Assembly (NCBI GenBank): GCA_963750395.1
Contig: CAVVQM010000017.1
Coordinates: 62,001 to 126,000 of the forward strand
DNA from: JADJPO01 sp963750395
Lineage (GTDB): Bacteria; Actinomycetota; Actinomycetes; Actinomycetales; Kineosporiaceae
Length of the DNA stretch: 64,000 bases
Direction of reading: 5' to 3'
This document shows, in pieces, positions 44,197 through 53,244 of the stretch. Under the pieces are notes generated by a model. The model searched no databases. It was not told the DNA's origin and worked only from the letters and a program-made list of their open reading frames with translations. The translations under genes were made by a program, and so were the position numbers. How positions within the stretch are numbered: position 1 is the stretch's first letter; every line of letters begins with the position of its first letter.

Positions 44197-45509
44197 GCAT
44201 CGACCTACCGGAACCGCGGCGCCCGCTGGGCGACCCGCCGTCCACCGTGGCCCCCGACCCGATCGCGGTGCCCGAGCTGACCCTGGTGGGCGACCGCGGG
44301 CGGCGGTCGAATGCCCTCCTCGAGGGGTGTGCGCCGTTCGGGGCGGGCCACGACGACCTGGTCTCGCTGCTCGCCGATGCCTGCGCACCGGCTCGTCCGC
44401 TGGAGCTGCGCGGCGGGCGGGACGCCCTTGCGGCGTTCCGGATCGCCCGCGGCTCCCGTCCCCGTCTGCCGGTGGCCGGAGGGAACCGGCGTCCGGCCGC
44501 TCGCCGCGCCCTGCGGCCCACCCGCAATGCCGGGGGACTGGCCCCCCTGGTCGGATCGACCGTCGCGGCGGCTGCATGCGCCGCGATCATGGTGCTGGTC
44601 GGCAGCGGTTCGTTGGGGATGGCCGGTCCTCCGGTGGCCTCCGGGCCGACGCCGGCCGGAGCCGCACCGTCGGCGACCGCGCCGGTGCAGCAGCCCTCGG
44701 CCCCGGCCGGCCAGACCGGCCTCGTCGCCGGGTCCGTCCCGGCCGTCACGACCCGGTCCCCCTCGGTCGGTCCGACCGGTGTGCCGGAGCCGGAGCCGGT
44801 GGTGCTTCCGCCGGCCGGCGGTGTCCAGGTGGCCGGGGGCGGGGCGCGCCCGGTCAGCCCCAATCCCCGTGCCCTGACTCAGCCGTCGGCGACGTCCACG
44901 TCGGCGCCGGGCTCTCCGTCCGGCCACCCGAGCGTCCCCTCCGACAGCGCGTCGAAGACCACCTCCGGCCATGCCTCGCCGTCGGAGACATCACCGACGT
45001 CCACCCGCGCCGGGCGGGGAGCCGGCCGCGCGGAGGGCGACCGGTCGCGCCGCCGGTCGCGCGATACGACCCGCGAGCTGCTCCGGCAGCGGCGCCACGG
45101 CGAGCGCCTCACCGGCGAGTCGGACGGCGCGCGCGCCGGTTCCTCGGCGACGGGCGGGGCGTCGTCGACGACCCTGCCGTCCGCCTCGCCCCGGTCCACG
45201 CCCCGGCTCGTCGTCATCGGCTCGTTCCGGGTGCTCAGTTGGGCGCAGGGCGAGTCGCTGCCCCTCGTCCTGCGCGGGGCCTGCCTGAACTGGACCGAGG
45301 GCCAGGCCGGCAGGGCCGAGGCGGCGGGGCTGCTCGAGTTGGCCGGTGACGCCGGCACCCTCGGACTGCTCTGTGAGGATCTGCTGGTCCGTACTGCTGA
45401 CGGAGCCCGCGGAACCGGGTCGCGATCAGAGTCGTCGCGGGCGCGGCCACACCCTGGCGGCGATCACCGCGATCAGGTCGGCCTCCTCGACCGCGCCCAC
45501 CAGCCATGA
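44193..45509 (+). CDS. One-pass membrane protein, putative partner of the ECF factor
   Basis: A 438-residue protein coupled to the ECF gene by an ATGA overlap. Residues 1-115 are cytoplasmic and contain a helical HDDLVSLLADACAPARPLEL region that could bind the sigma factor; one helix follows (LVGSTVAAAACAAIMVLVG); then about 210 Pro/Ser/Thr-rich residues likely outside, and a small C-terminal domain with VLRGACLNWTEGQAGRAEAA. The CxNW and a second Cys near GLLCEDLL could form a disulfide. There is no zinc anti-sigma motif. The final 84 bases overlap the convergent sodX gene, and composition changes near 45010-45120 allow a hidden indel. Function inferred from context only. Confidence 0.6.
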   Translation: MSIDLPEPRRPLGDPPSTVAPDPIAVPELTLVGDRGRRSNALLEGCAPFGAGHDDLVSLLADACAPARPLELRGGRDALAAFRIARGSRPRLPVAGGNRRPAARRALRPTRNAGGLAPLVGSTVAAAACAAIMVLVGSGSLGMAGPPVASGPTPAGAAPSATAPVQQPSAPAGQTGLVAGSVPAVTTRSPSVGPTGVPEPEPVVLPPAGGVQVAGGGARPVSPNPRALTQPSATSTSAPGSPSGHPSVPSDSASKTTSGHASPSETSPTSTRAGRGAGRAEGDRSRRRSRDTTRELLRQRRHGERLTGESDGARAGSSATGGASSTTLPSASPRSTPRLVVIGSFRVLSWAQGESLPLVLRGACLNWTEGQAGRAEAAGLLELAGDAGTLGLLCEDLLVRTADGARGTGSRSESSRARPHPGGDHRDQVGLLDRAHQP

Positions 45510-45740
45510 GTCGATCCCCTCTGCCGGGTTGTCCCGCTCGACCCACCACCCCTCCTCGGTGGTGAAGGCCAGTCGCTTGACCGCGATCGGGCGGTTCCCG
45601 GGCAGGCGAAGGAGCCCGAGCCTCCCGGCGCGCACCTCACCCACCCGGCCGAGCAGGCCCGGCCGGACGGCGAGCAGCAGGTCCCCGTCCTCCAGCGTCG
45701 GCCGCATCGAGACCCCGCGCAGACGGATCAGCCGGAACAC
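45426..45740 (-). CDS. sodX: NiSOD maturation protease SodX-like
   Basis: A 104-residue S26-type peptidase related to leader peptidases. The catalytic Ser is in RLRGVSMRPTLEDGDLLLAV and the Lys in NRPIAVKRLAF, followed by WWVERDNPAEGIDSWLVGAV. This short, soluble type accompanies sodN in actinobacteria and cleaves the NiSOD leader to expose the nickel-binding His1. GTG 45740 begins the family's FRLIRLRG start, although GAGGA is very close to it. Placed 2.2 kb from sodN on the same strand with two plus-strand genes between. Confidence 0.85.
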   Translation of the reverse strand: MFRLIRLRGVSMRPTLEDGDLLLAVRPGLLGRVGEVRAGRLGLLRLPGNRPIAVKRLAFTTEEGWWVERDNPAEGIDSWLVGAVEEADLIAVIAARVWPRPRRL

Positions 45741-45823
45741 TCCTCGATTGTGGCTGGTCAGTGGGCGAGTTCTCACCGCAGTGCCCTGTCGGGGCCGGAG
45801 TCGGCGACGGTAGCGTGAGCCGC

Positions 45824-46795
45824 ATGCTTGCTGCCTTCGCCGCCCGAATCGACGCCGATGATCCGTTGAGCGCCCTCGAGGTGGGCGAGCGCCCGTCTCC
45901 CGAGGTGCCCGAGGGCTGGGCACGCGTGACGGTCCGAGCGGCCAGCCTGAATCACCACGATCTGTGGAGTCTGCGCGGGGTCGGGCTGCCCGCCGATGCG
46001 GTGCCGATGATCCTCGGCTGTGATGCGTCCGGGCTCGACGAGGACGGCAACGAGGTCGTTGTGCACGCCGTGATCAGCGATCCCGAACATCGCGGGGACG
46101 AGACGCTGGATCCGCGCAGAAGCCTCCTGTCCGAACGCTTCCAGGGCGCCCTCGCCACCGAGGTGGTGGTCCCCCGCCGCAATCTTGTGCCGAAGCCGGC
46201 CGAGCTGTCCTTCGTCGAGGCGGCCTGTCTGCCGACGGCCTGGCTGACCGCCTATCGGATGCTGTTCACCCAGGCTGGACTCAGCCCAGGTGCGACGGTG
46301 CTGGTGCAGGGCGCCGGCGGCGGCGTGGCCACCGCACTGATCGCGCTGGGCAGGGCCGCCGGGTACCGGATCTGGGCGACCAGCCGGGACGAGGTCAAGC
46401 GTGCGCGAGCGATCGAACTCGGCGCCGAGGCGGCGTTCGAGTCGGGCGCACGACTACCCAGCCGGGTGGACGCCGTCATGGAGACCGTCGGCGCCGCGAC
46501 CTGGGCGCATTCCCTGAGGTCGCTCAAACCCGGTGGTGCCGTGGTGATCTCGGGCGCCACGTCGGGTCCGAACCCGAAGGCCGCCGAGCTGAACCGGATC
46601 TACTTCCTGCAGTTGCGCGTCCTCGGCTCGACGATGGGCACCAGGCAGGAACTGGAGCGGCTCATGCAGTTCCTGCGTACCACGGGGGTCCGCCCGGTGA
46701 TCGACACCGTGCTGCCCCTGGCGCAGGCCAGGGAGGGATTCGCCAAGCTCGAGGCCGGCGACGTGGTCGGGAAGGTCGTGTTCACCAACGACTGA
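45824..46795 (+). CDS. Zinc-binding/quinone-type alcohol dehydrogenase
   Basis: A 323-residue MDR-superfamily oxidoreductase. The N-terminal domain has RVTVRAASLNHHDLWSLRGV and PMILGCDASGLDEDGNEV; the Rossmann domain has TVLVQGAGGGVATALIALGR and a LKPGGAVVISGATSG strand; the C-terminus FAKLEAGDVVGKVVFTND is typical of the quinone reductase-like group. The structural zinc cysteines are absent. It likely reduces a quinone or enone with NAD(P)H. ATG 45824 is the only start fitting the family. Confidence 0.88.
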   Translation: MLAAFAARIDADDPLSALEVGERPSPEVPEGWARVTVRAASLNHHDLWSLRGVGLPADAVPMILGCDASGLDEDGNEVVVHAVISDPEHRGDETLDPRRSLLSERFQGALATEVVVPRRNLVPKPAELSFVEAACLPTAWLTAYRMLFTQAGLSPGATVLVQGAGGGVATALIALGRAAGYRIWATSRDEVKRARAIELGAEAAFESGARLPSRVDAVMETVGAATWAHSLRSLKPGGAVVISGATSGPNPKAAELNRIYFLQLRVLGSTMGTRQELERLMQFLRTTGVRPVIDTVLPLAQAREGFAKLEAGDVVGKVVFTND

Positions 46796-46820
46796 GCAGA
46801 CCCGGCCGCCCGGTCGGCCG

Positions 46821-47501
46821 TCAGGCGGTCTGTGCTCCGACGAACTCGTGCCAGCCGCCGTGCAGGACCAACCAGGCGATGAGTCCGTACCCGGCCTGCC
46901 CAGGGTGCCGGCCGTCGCCGGCCGCCAGGTCGGTGAGCCAGTCCTCGTGCGTCAGCAGCGGGGTGTAGGTGTCCACATACGGCACGCGTCGGCGCAGACA
47001 GACATCCGCGAAGGCACCCGACAACTCGCCGATCTTGGCGTTCAGTCGCTGATCGGGCCCCGGCGGCGGTCCGATGACCATCGCCGTCGCCGGCAGCTGC
47101 GAGCACTCGTCGAGCAGGTTGGCCAGGTTCAGCCGCGACCGGGGTAGGGACACCAGCTGGTAGACGTCCTCGCGGCCCAGGCCGATCACCAGGCGCCGGT
47201 TCTCGGCGGCGGTGTCGCCGAAGCGGCGCGCGGTCTCCTCCCGCCACCGGCCGAGCAGGTCGGCGGTGGTCTCGCCCGGCACACCGAGCGGGAAGACGTC
47301 GATCTCGCCGGCCTCGCGCGAGGTCCGGGCCACCACGCGGCCCACCCAGCCCAAAGCCCTGGCGTCACCGATCCCGGCGACCAGATCGTCGCCGACGACG
47401 CACACGCGCAGCCGGCGGCCGGCGTCACGCGCCGCGGCGTCCAGATCCACCATCGCCTCCGTGCGCCGATACCCGGTCTCAGTCATGGTCGCCATCGTCA
47501 C
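46821..47501 (-). CDS. SGNH/GDSL-type hydrolase
   Basis: A 226-residue protein with an SGNH-like fold. The block I motif reads VCVVGDDLVAGIGD, where the nucleophile serine is replaced by Asp (GDD instead of GDS), and the final block is DGRHPGQAGYGLIAW with the Asp-x-x-His pair. The intermediate G and N blocks are LGVPGETTADLL and VIGLGREDVYQL; the Gly is present, the Asn is not. The missing Ser suggests a non-hydrolytic or altered enzyme, which is known in this actinobacterial group (D/S at this position). GTG 47501 overlaps the DUF6104 stop; ATG 47495 is the alternative. Confidence 0.78.
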   Translation of the reverse strand: MTMATMTETGYRRTEAMVDLDAAARDAGRRLRVCVVGDDLVAGIGDARALGWVGRVVARTSREAGEIDVFPLGVPGETTADLLGRWREETARRFGDTAAENRRLVIGLGREDVYQLVSLPRSRLNLANLLDECSQLPATAMVIGPPPGPDQRLNAKIGELSGAFADVCLRRRVPYVDTYTPLLTHEDWLTDLAAGDGRHPGQAGYGLIAWLVLHGGWHEFVGAQTA

Positions 47502-47674
47502 TCGTCATCGTCGTCCAACCGGGCAAGCCAGGTGGCCAGCCGTTCCACCGGGGTCTCGAACTCCGGGTTGTCGTCCACGAACTCGCGCAACCGGGCGGCC
47601 AGCCAGGCGAGGCTGACCTCCTCCTCGCCGCGACGGGCGCCGAGTTCCTCGATTCCGCGGTCGGTGAAGTACAT
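47498..47674 (-). CDS. DUF6104-type small protein
   Basis: A 58-residue acidic protein beginning MYFTDRGIEELGARRGEEEV and ending ERLATWLARLDDDDE. The pattern corresponds to the small actinobacterial family DUF6104 found next to kgd genes. It appears soluble and helical; the function is unknown. Its stop overlaps the start of the SGNH-like gene (GTGA), and it lies 57 bases after the kgd stop on the same strand, so the three may be one transcript. Confidence 0.8.
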   Translation of the reverse strand: MYFTDRGIEELGARRGEEEVSLAWLAARLREFVDDNPEFETPVERLATWLARLDDDDE

Positions 47675-47731
47675 GCCCGCATTGTCCCCCCGGCTGTCCC
47701 CGTCGGCCCGAAGGCGCGCGGGAGAGGTCGG

Positions 47732-50700
47732 TCAGCGGTTGAAGGCCTGGGCCAACAGCGTTGCCTGCTCGTTCTGGTGGGTCCTCGACGAACCGGCTGC
47801 GGTGGAGGCCGAGGCCGGTCGGGAGACGCGCAGCAGCGGACGCCCACCCAGGTGCTCGGGCAGGTTCAGGGCGATGAACGGCCAGGGGCCCTGGTTGGCC
47901 GGCTCGTCCTGGATCCAGACCAGTTGAGCGTTCCCGAAGGGTTCGATCGCCTCGAGCACGCCGTCGGCGTCCAAGGGGTAGAGCTGCTCCAACCGCACGA
48001 TCGCGGTGCGGGTGTCGTTGCGATGGTTCCGCTCGGCGAGCAGCTCCCAGTAGATCTTGCCCGAGCACAGCAGCACACGGTCGACCTCGGACAGTCGCTC
48101 GCTCTCGCCGATCACCGGCCGGAACGATCCGCTGGTGAACTCCTCCGCCGGCGAGGCGGCGGCCTTGAGCCGCAGCATCGACTTGGGGGTGAAGACGATC
48201 AGCGGACGACGGGGCCGCGCATAGGCCTGCCGCCGCAGCATGTGGAAGTGCGAGGACGGGGTGGAGGGCTGGGCCACCGTCATGTTGTTCTCCGCGCACA
48301 TCTGCAGGTAGCGCTCGATGCGGGCGGAGGAGTGGTCCGGACCCTGACCCTCGAAGCCGTGCGGCAGCAGCAGCACGACTCCGGATCGCTGCTGCCACTT
48401 CTGCTCGGAGGAGGAGATGAACTCGTCCATGATGGTCTGCGCGCCGTTGGCGAAGTCGCCGAACTGCGCCTCCCACAGGACCAGGGCGTCCGGCCGCTCC
48501 ACCGAGTAGCCGTACTCGAAGCCCATGGCCGCGAACTCGGAGAGCAGCGAGTCGTAGAGCCAGAACTTGCCCTGGTCCTCGGACAGGTTCGCCAGCGGTG
48601 TCCACTCGGCCGCGGTGTTCTTGTCGGTCAGGACGGCGTGCCGCTGCACGAAGGTGCCGCGCCGGGTGTCCTGCCCGGCCATCCGGATCGATGTGCCCTC
48701 GAGCAGGATGGAGCCGAAGGCCAGGATCTCGCCGAAGCCCCAGTCGATGCCGCCCTCGGTGACCATGGCGGCCCGTCGCTCCATCAACTGCTGGAGCTTG
48801 GGGTGCACCGTGAAGCCGTCGGGCGGGCTGACGTGCGCGTCGCCGATCCGTTTGAGCACCGCCGAATCCACGGCCGTCGCCACCGTGTTCGGCCTGCGGT
48901 CGTCCTGGGCCTGAGCGGACGGCAGCTCCAGCCCCGCCGTGGCGCTCGCGGGCTCGGCGGGCTGGCCGGCGGCCTCCCTGGTCTCGGCGAACACCCGCTC
49001 CAATTGCTCCTGGTAGTCGCGCAGCGCGCCCTCGGCGTCCTCGACCGTGATGTCGCCGCGGCCGATCAGCGCCTCGGTGTAGAGCTTGCGGACGCTGCGC
49101 TTGGCCTCGATCAGGCTGTACATCAGGGGCTGGGTCATCGAGGGGTCGTCGCCCTCGTTGTGACCACGCCGGCGGTAGCAGATCATGTCGATGACGACGT
49201 CCTTGTCGAACTCCATACGGAACTCGAAGGCCAGCCGCGCCACCCGCACGCAGGCCTCGGGGTCGTCACCGTTGACGTGGAAGATCGGCGCCTGGATCAT
49301 CCGCGCGGCGTCCGTGCAGTACACGGTCGAGCGCGACGAGGTCGGCGAGGTGGTGAAGCCGACCTGGTTGTTGATGATCACGTGCACGGTGCCGCCGGTT
49401 CGGTACCCACGCAACTGCGACAGGTTGAGCGTCTCCGTGACCACGCCCTGCCCGGCGAACGCGGCGTCGCCGTGCAGGAGCACCGGCAGCACCGAGAAGA
49501 AGGCCGAACCCCGGTTCAGCCGGTCCTGCTTGGCCCGCACGACGCCTTCCAGCACCGGGTTGACCGCCTCCAGGTGCGAGGGGTTGGCGGCCAGATAGAC
49601 CTTCGTGGTCTCCCCGGACTCGCCGACGAACATGCCCTCGGTGCCGAGGTGGTACTTGACGTCCCCGGAGCCCTGCACGCTCTTGGGATCCTGGGTTCCC
49701 TCGAACTCCTGGAAGATCTGGCCGTAGCTCTTGCCGGCGATGTTGGCCAGCACGTTCAGCCGGCCACGGTGCGGCATGCCGATGCACACCTCGTCCAGGT
49801 GTGCCCGTGCGGCCTCGGAGAGGACGGCGTCCATCAGCGGGATCACGGACTCGCCGCCCTCGAGGCTGAACCGCTTCTGCCCGACGAACTTGGTCTGCAG
49901 GAAGGTCTCGAACGCCTCGGCGGCGTTGAGCCGACGCAGGATCCGCAGCTGCTCCTCGCGGTTCGGCTTGGTGAACGGCGTCTCCACCCGGTCCTGGAGC
50001 CACATCCGCTGCTCCGGATCCTGGATGTGCATGTACTCGATGCCGACGGTGCGGCAGTAGGAGTCGCGCAGCACCCCGAGGATGGCGCGCAGCCTCATCA
50101 CCGGCTCGCCGCCGAAGCCGCCCGTGGGGAACTCCCGGTCGAGGTCCCACAGGGTCAGCCCGTGGGTGGTGACGTCCAGGTCGGGGTGGCGGCGCTGCTT
50201 GTACTCCAGCGGATCCGTGTCGGCCATCAGGTGTCCGCGGACCCGATAGGCGTGGATCAGCTCCTGCACCCGCGAGGTCTTGTTGATCTCGTCCTCGTGC
50301 GAGACCGAGATGTCGCGGATCCAGCGGATCGGTTCGTACGGCAGCCGCAACGCGTGGAAGATCCGATCGAAGAAGTGGTCCTCGCCGAGCAGCTTGCTGT
50401 GCACCGTCCGCAGGAAGTCGCCGGACTGGGCGCCCTGGATGATCCGGTGGTCGTAGGTCGAGGTGAGCGTCATCACCTTGCTGACCGCGAGCCGGGCCAG
50501 GGTGTCGTCGGAGGCCCCCTGGTACTCGGCCGGGTACTGCATGGCGCCGACGCCGATGATGGCGCCCTGGCCCTTCATCAGCCGTGGCACGGAGTGGACG
50601 GTGCCGATCGTGCCCGGGTTGGTCAGGCTGATCGTCGTCCCGGCGAAGTCGTCCGCGGTCAGCTTGCCGGACCGGGCGCGGCGGATGACGTCCTCGTAGG

Positions 50701-51553
50701 CGCTCCAGAACTGCGCGAAGTCCATGTCCTCGCAGTGCTTGACGCACGGCACCAGGAGCTGGCGGGTTCCGTCCGGCTTGGCCAGGTCGATGGCGATGCC
50801 GAGGTTGATGTGCGCCGGCTTGACCAGGATCGGCTTGCCGGCGTCGTCCTCGGCGTAGGAGCCGTTCATCTCCGGCATCTGGGCCAGCGCCTCGACCAGG
50901 GCGAACCCGATGATGTGCGTGAAGGACACCTTGCCGCCGCGGGCCCTGGCCAGGTGGTTGTTGATGACCGTCCGGTTGTCGATGAGCAGCTTCGCGGGCA
51001 CCGCGCGCACGCTGGTCGCGGTCGGAACCTCGAGGCTGGACTCCATGTTCTGCGCGACCCGGGCCTGCGGGCCCTTGATCGGAGTCGTCGACGCCTCGCC
51101 GCTGACCTTCTTCGCCGATGGGTTCGAGGCCGGTTCGCGGGGGGTCTGGGGTCCGCGCGGGGACTCGGAGACGCGGGTCACCGGCGGCGCCGGCGCGGCG
51201 GGTGCAGGTGGTGTCGTGGGTGGTGATGTCACGGATGCTCGCTCGGGTGGTGTCGCCGATGCTGGCGCGGGTGGTGTCGCCGGGGCGGCGGGCGGTGCCG
51301 ATGCCGCAGCCGAGGCTGGTTGCGGTGCCGGCGTTGCGGCGCCGTTGTCGGCCCTGCGGGCCGCCGTGCGGGCGGTTCCCGACGACTGGTCAGGCCCCTG
51401 CGGGCCCTCCGCCGGCGTGTAGTCGGCGAAGAACGCCCACCAGGCCGGGTCGACCGTGTTCCTGTCGGCCAGGTACTGCTGGTAGAGCTCGTCGACCAGC
51501 CATTCGTTGGGCCCGAAGGCAGGTGGCTGGGGGGAGGTCGGATTCGAGGTCAC
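47732..51553 (-). CDS. kgd: Multifunctional 2-oxoglutarate decarboxylase/dehydrogenase E1-E2
   Basis: A protein of 1273 residues. The N-terminal AFGPNEWLVDELYQQYLADR is a small helical tail; residues 60-165 are a Pro/Ala/Thr-rich linker; about 170-390 is the E2-like acyltransferase with SFTHIIGFALVEAL and DHRIIQGAQSGDFL; the TPP-dependent E1 follows, with SVIPLMDAVLSEAA, CIGMPHRGRLNVLANIAG, VHVIINNQVGFTTSPTSSRS, NGDDPEACVRVARLAFEFRM and YRRRGHNEGDDPSMTQPLMY. The fusion handles 2-oxoglutarate oxidation in the TCA cycle. GTG 51553 fits the family N-terminus; TTG 51580 adds nine residues. The gene is divergent from guaB1 and, in contrast to the por genes, has no frame break over 3.8 kb. Confidence 0.96.
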   Translation of the reverse strand: MTSNPTSPQPPAFGPNEWLVDELYQQYLADRNTVDPAWWAFFADYTPAEGPQGPDQSSGTARTAARRADNGAATPAPQPASAAASAPPAAPATPPAPASATPPERASVTSPPTTPPAPAAPAPPVTRVSESPRGPQTPREPASNPSAKKVSGEASTTPIKGPQARVAQNMESSLEVPTATSVRAVPAKLLIDNRTVINNHLARARGGKVSFTHIIGFALVEALAQMPEMNGSYAEDDAGKPILVKPAHINLGIAIDLAKPDGTRQLLVPCVKHCEDMDFAQFWSAYEDVIRRARSGKLTADDFAGTTISLTNPGTIGTVHSVPRLMKGQGAIIGVGAMQYPAEYQGASDDTLARLAVSKVMTLTSTYDHRIIQGAQSGDFLRTVHSKLLGEDHFFDRIFHALRLPYEPIRWIRDISVSHEDEINKTSRVQELIHAYRVRGHLMADTDPLEYKQRRHPDLDVTTHGLTLWDLDREFPTGGFGGEPVMRLRAILGVLRDSYCRTVGIEYMHIQDPEQRMWLQDRVETPFTKPNREEQLRILRRLNAAEAFETFLQTKFVGQKRFSLEGGESVIPLMDAVLSEAARAHLDEVCIGMPHRGRLNVLANIAGKSYGQIFQEFEGTQDPKSVQGSGDVKYHLGTEGMFVGESGETTKVYLAANPSHLEAVNPVLEGVVRAKQDRLNRGSAFFSVLPVLLHGDAAFAGQGVVTETLNLSQLRGYRTGGTVHVIINNQVGFTTSPTSSRSTVYCTDAARMIQAPIFHVNGDDPEACVRVARLAFEFRMEFDKDVVIDMICYRRRGHNEGDDPSMTQPLMYSLIEAKRSVRKLYTEALIGRGDITVEDAEGALRDYQEQLERVFAETREAAGQPAEPASATAGLELPSAQAQDDRRPNTVATAVDSAVLKRIGDAHVSPPDGFTVHPKLQQLMERRAAMVTEGGIDWGFGEILAFGSILLEGTSIRMAGQDTRRGTFVQRHAVLTDKNTAAEWTPLANLSEDQGKFWLYDSLLSEFAAMGFEYGYSVERPDALVLWEAQFGDFANGAQTIMDEFISSSEQKWQQRSGVVLLLPHGFEGQGPDHSSARIERYLQMCAENNMTVAQPSTPSSHFHMLRRQAYARPRRPLIVFTPKSMLRLKAAASPAEEFTSGSFRPVIGESERLSEVDRVLLCSGKIYWELLAERNHRNDTRTAIVRLEQLYPLDADGVLEAIEPFGNAQLVWIQDEPANQGPWPFIALNLPEHLGGRPLLRVSRPASASTAAGSSRTHQNEQATLLAQAFNR

Positions 51554-51705
51554 AGCTGCTTTCACTTCCCGGCTGGGCAATGCGTCATCGACTGTAAGTC
51601 AGACTATCCGCACTCAGGCGGACTGCCGATGTCGCGCGCCTTTCGTCCCGCCGGGCGTCATCCGATCCGCGCCGAGCGGTCGGTGGGGTAGGACACACTG
51701 TTCCG

Positions 51706-53205
51706 GTGCGCTTCCTCGACACCGGGCGTGCCGGCGCCGGCCCAGCCGTCGGCCCGGACCGTCATCCCGATGACCTGACCTACACCGACGTCTTCCTGAC
51801 CCCGAGCCGGTCGGCGGTGACCTCCCGGCTGGATGTCGATCTGACCTCGGCGGACGGGACCGGCACCACCGTGCCGCTGGTCGTGGCGAACATGACGGCG
51901 GTCGCCGGTCGCCGCATGGCTGAGACGATCGCCCGCCGCGGCGGCCTGGCGGTGCTTCCGCAGGACATCCCGCTCGATGTGGTCGCCGACGTCATCGCCT
52001 CGGTCAAGGGCAGCCACCCGGTGCTGGAGACGGCGGTGACCCTCGGCGCGGACAACACCGTCCTCGACGCCATGCACCTGATCCCGAAGCGGGCGCACGG
52101 CGCACTCGTGGTCCTCGACGCCGAGCGTCATCCGCTGGGGGTGGTCACCGAGTCCGACTGCCGCAGCGTCGACCGCTTCACCCAACTCCACCGGGTGATG
52201 ACCCCGCATCCCCTGATCCTGGACCAGTCGGCGGTCGAGGGACCGGGCGGCCTGCGCTCGGCCTTCGAGACGCTGGACGCGGCACGACGGCGGTTCGCGC
52301 CCGTGGTGGACGGCGCGGGTCGTCTTGCCGGGGTGCTGACCCGGATCGGCGCGTTGCGCTCGGCCCTGTACCGACCCGCCCTCGATGCCCGGGGCAGATT
52401 GCGGGTGGCGGTGGCGATCGGCATCAACGGCGATGTCGCGGCCAAGACCGACGCCGTGCTGCGCGCGGGCGCCGACGTGCTCGTCGTGGACACCGCGCAC
52501 GGGCATCAGGAACGCATGCTCGAGGCCCTGCATCAGACGCGCTCGGTCATCTCCGACGCACCGGGTGCGGTCCCGGTGGTGGCCGGGAACGTGGTGACGG
52601 CGGCCGGGGTGGACGACCTCGTCGAGGCCGGGGCGGACATCGTCAAGGTGGGCGTCGGGCCGGGTGCCATGTGCACCACGCGGATGATGACGGCGGTCGG
52701 GCGGCCCCAGTTCTCCGCCGTCCTGGAGTGCGCCGCGGCGGCACGTGCACTGGGCCGGCACGTGTGGGCCGACGGCGGGGTGCGCTATCCCCGCGACGTC
52801 GCCCTGGCCCTGGCCGCGGGGGCCAGCCAGGTGATGATCGGGTCCTGGTTCGCCGGCACGCACGAGAGCCCGGGGGATCTGCTCATCGACGAGCAGGGCC
52901 GCCCCTACAAGGAGAGCTACGGCATGGCCTCCTCGCGCGCCGTGGCGGCGCGGACGCAGACGGATTCGGCGTTCGACCGGGCGCGCAAGGGGCTGTTCGA
53001 GGAGGGCATCTCGACCTCGCGCCGGCATCTCGACCCGCGCCGTCCGGGCGTGGAGGACCTCGTCGACGAGATCGTGTTCGGCGTTCGCAGCGCCTGCACC
53101 TACTCCGGGGCGACCACGCTGGAGGAGTTCCACGCGCGGGCCGTCGTGGGGGTGCAGTCCACGGCGGGCTTCGAGGAGGGGCGCCCTCTGCCGGCGGGCT
53201 GGTGA
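51706..53205 (+). CDS. guaB1: GuaB1-family IMP dehydrogenase-related protein
   Basis: A 499-residue TIM-barrel enzyme of the IMPDH/GMP reductase family. The N-terminus DDLTYTDVFLTPSRSAVTSR and VVANMTAVAGRRMAETIARR are the substrate-binding start; two CBS motifs are at about residues 125-235 (HPLGVVTESDCRS, LAGVLTRIGALRS); the catalytic loop is VKVGVGPGAMCTTRMMTAVG with the essential Cys; later WADGGVRYPRDVALALAAGA. Actinobacterial GuaB1 proteins lack IMPDH activity, and mycobacterial ones were reported to act as GMP reductases, so a purine salvage role is likely. GTG 51706 is the start. Confidence 0.92.
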   Translation: MRFLDTGRAGAGPAVGPDRHPDDLTYTDVFLTPSRSAVTSRLDVDLTSADGTGTTVPLVVANMTAVAGRRMAETIARRGGLAVLPQDIPLDVVADVIASVKGSHPVLETAVTLGADNTVLDAMHLIPKRAHGALVVLDAERHPLGVVTESDCRSVDRFTQLHRVMTPHPLILDQSAVEGPGGLRSAFETLDAARRRFAPVVDGAGRLAGVLTRIGALRSALYRPALDARGRLRVAVAIGINGDVAAKTDAVLRAGADVLVVDTAHGHQERMLEALHQTRSVISDAPGAVPVVAGNVVTAAGVDDLVEAGADIVKVGVGPGAMCTTRMMTAVGRPQFSAVLECAAAARALGRHVWADGGVRYPRDVALALAAGASQVMIGSWFAGTHESPGDLLIDEQGRPYKESYGMASSRAVAARTQTDSAFDRARKGLFEEGISTSRRHLDPRRPGVEDLVDEIVFGVRSACTYSGATTLEEFHARAVVGVQSTAGFEEGRPLPAGW

Positions 53206-53244
53206 GGTCACGGCGATGAAACCCGGTGCCGTTAGGGTTGCCCG

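Noticed and set aside
47777..51226. 1149-codon plus-strand open frame
   Set aside because: It is the antisense shadow of kgd in high-GC DNA, with His/Gly/Gln-rich low-quality sequence and no domain.
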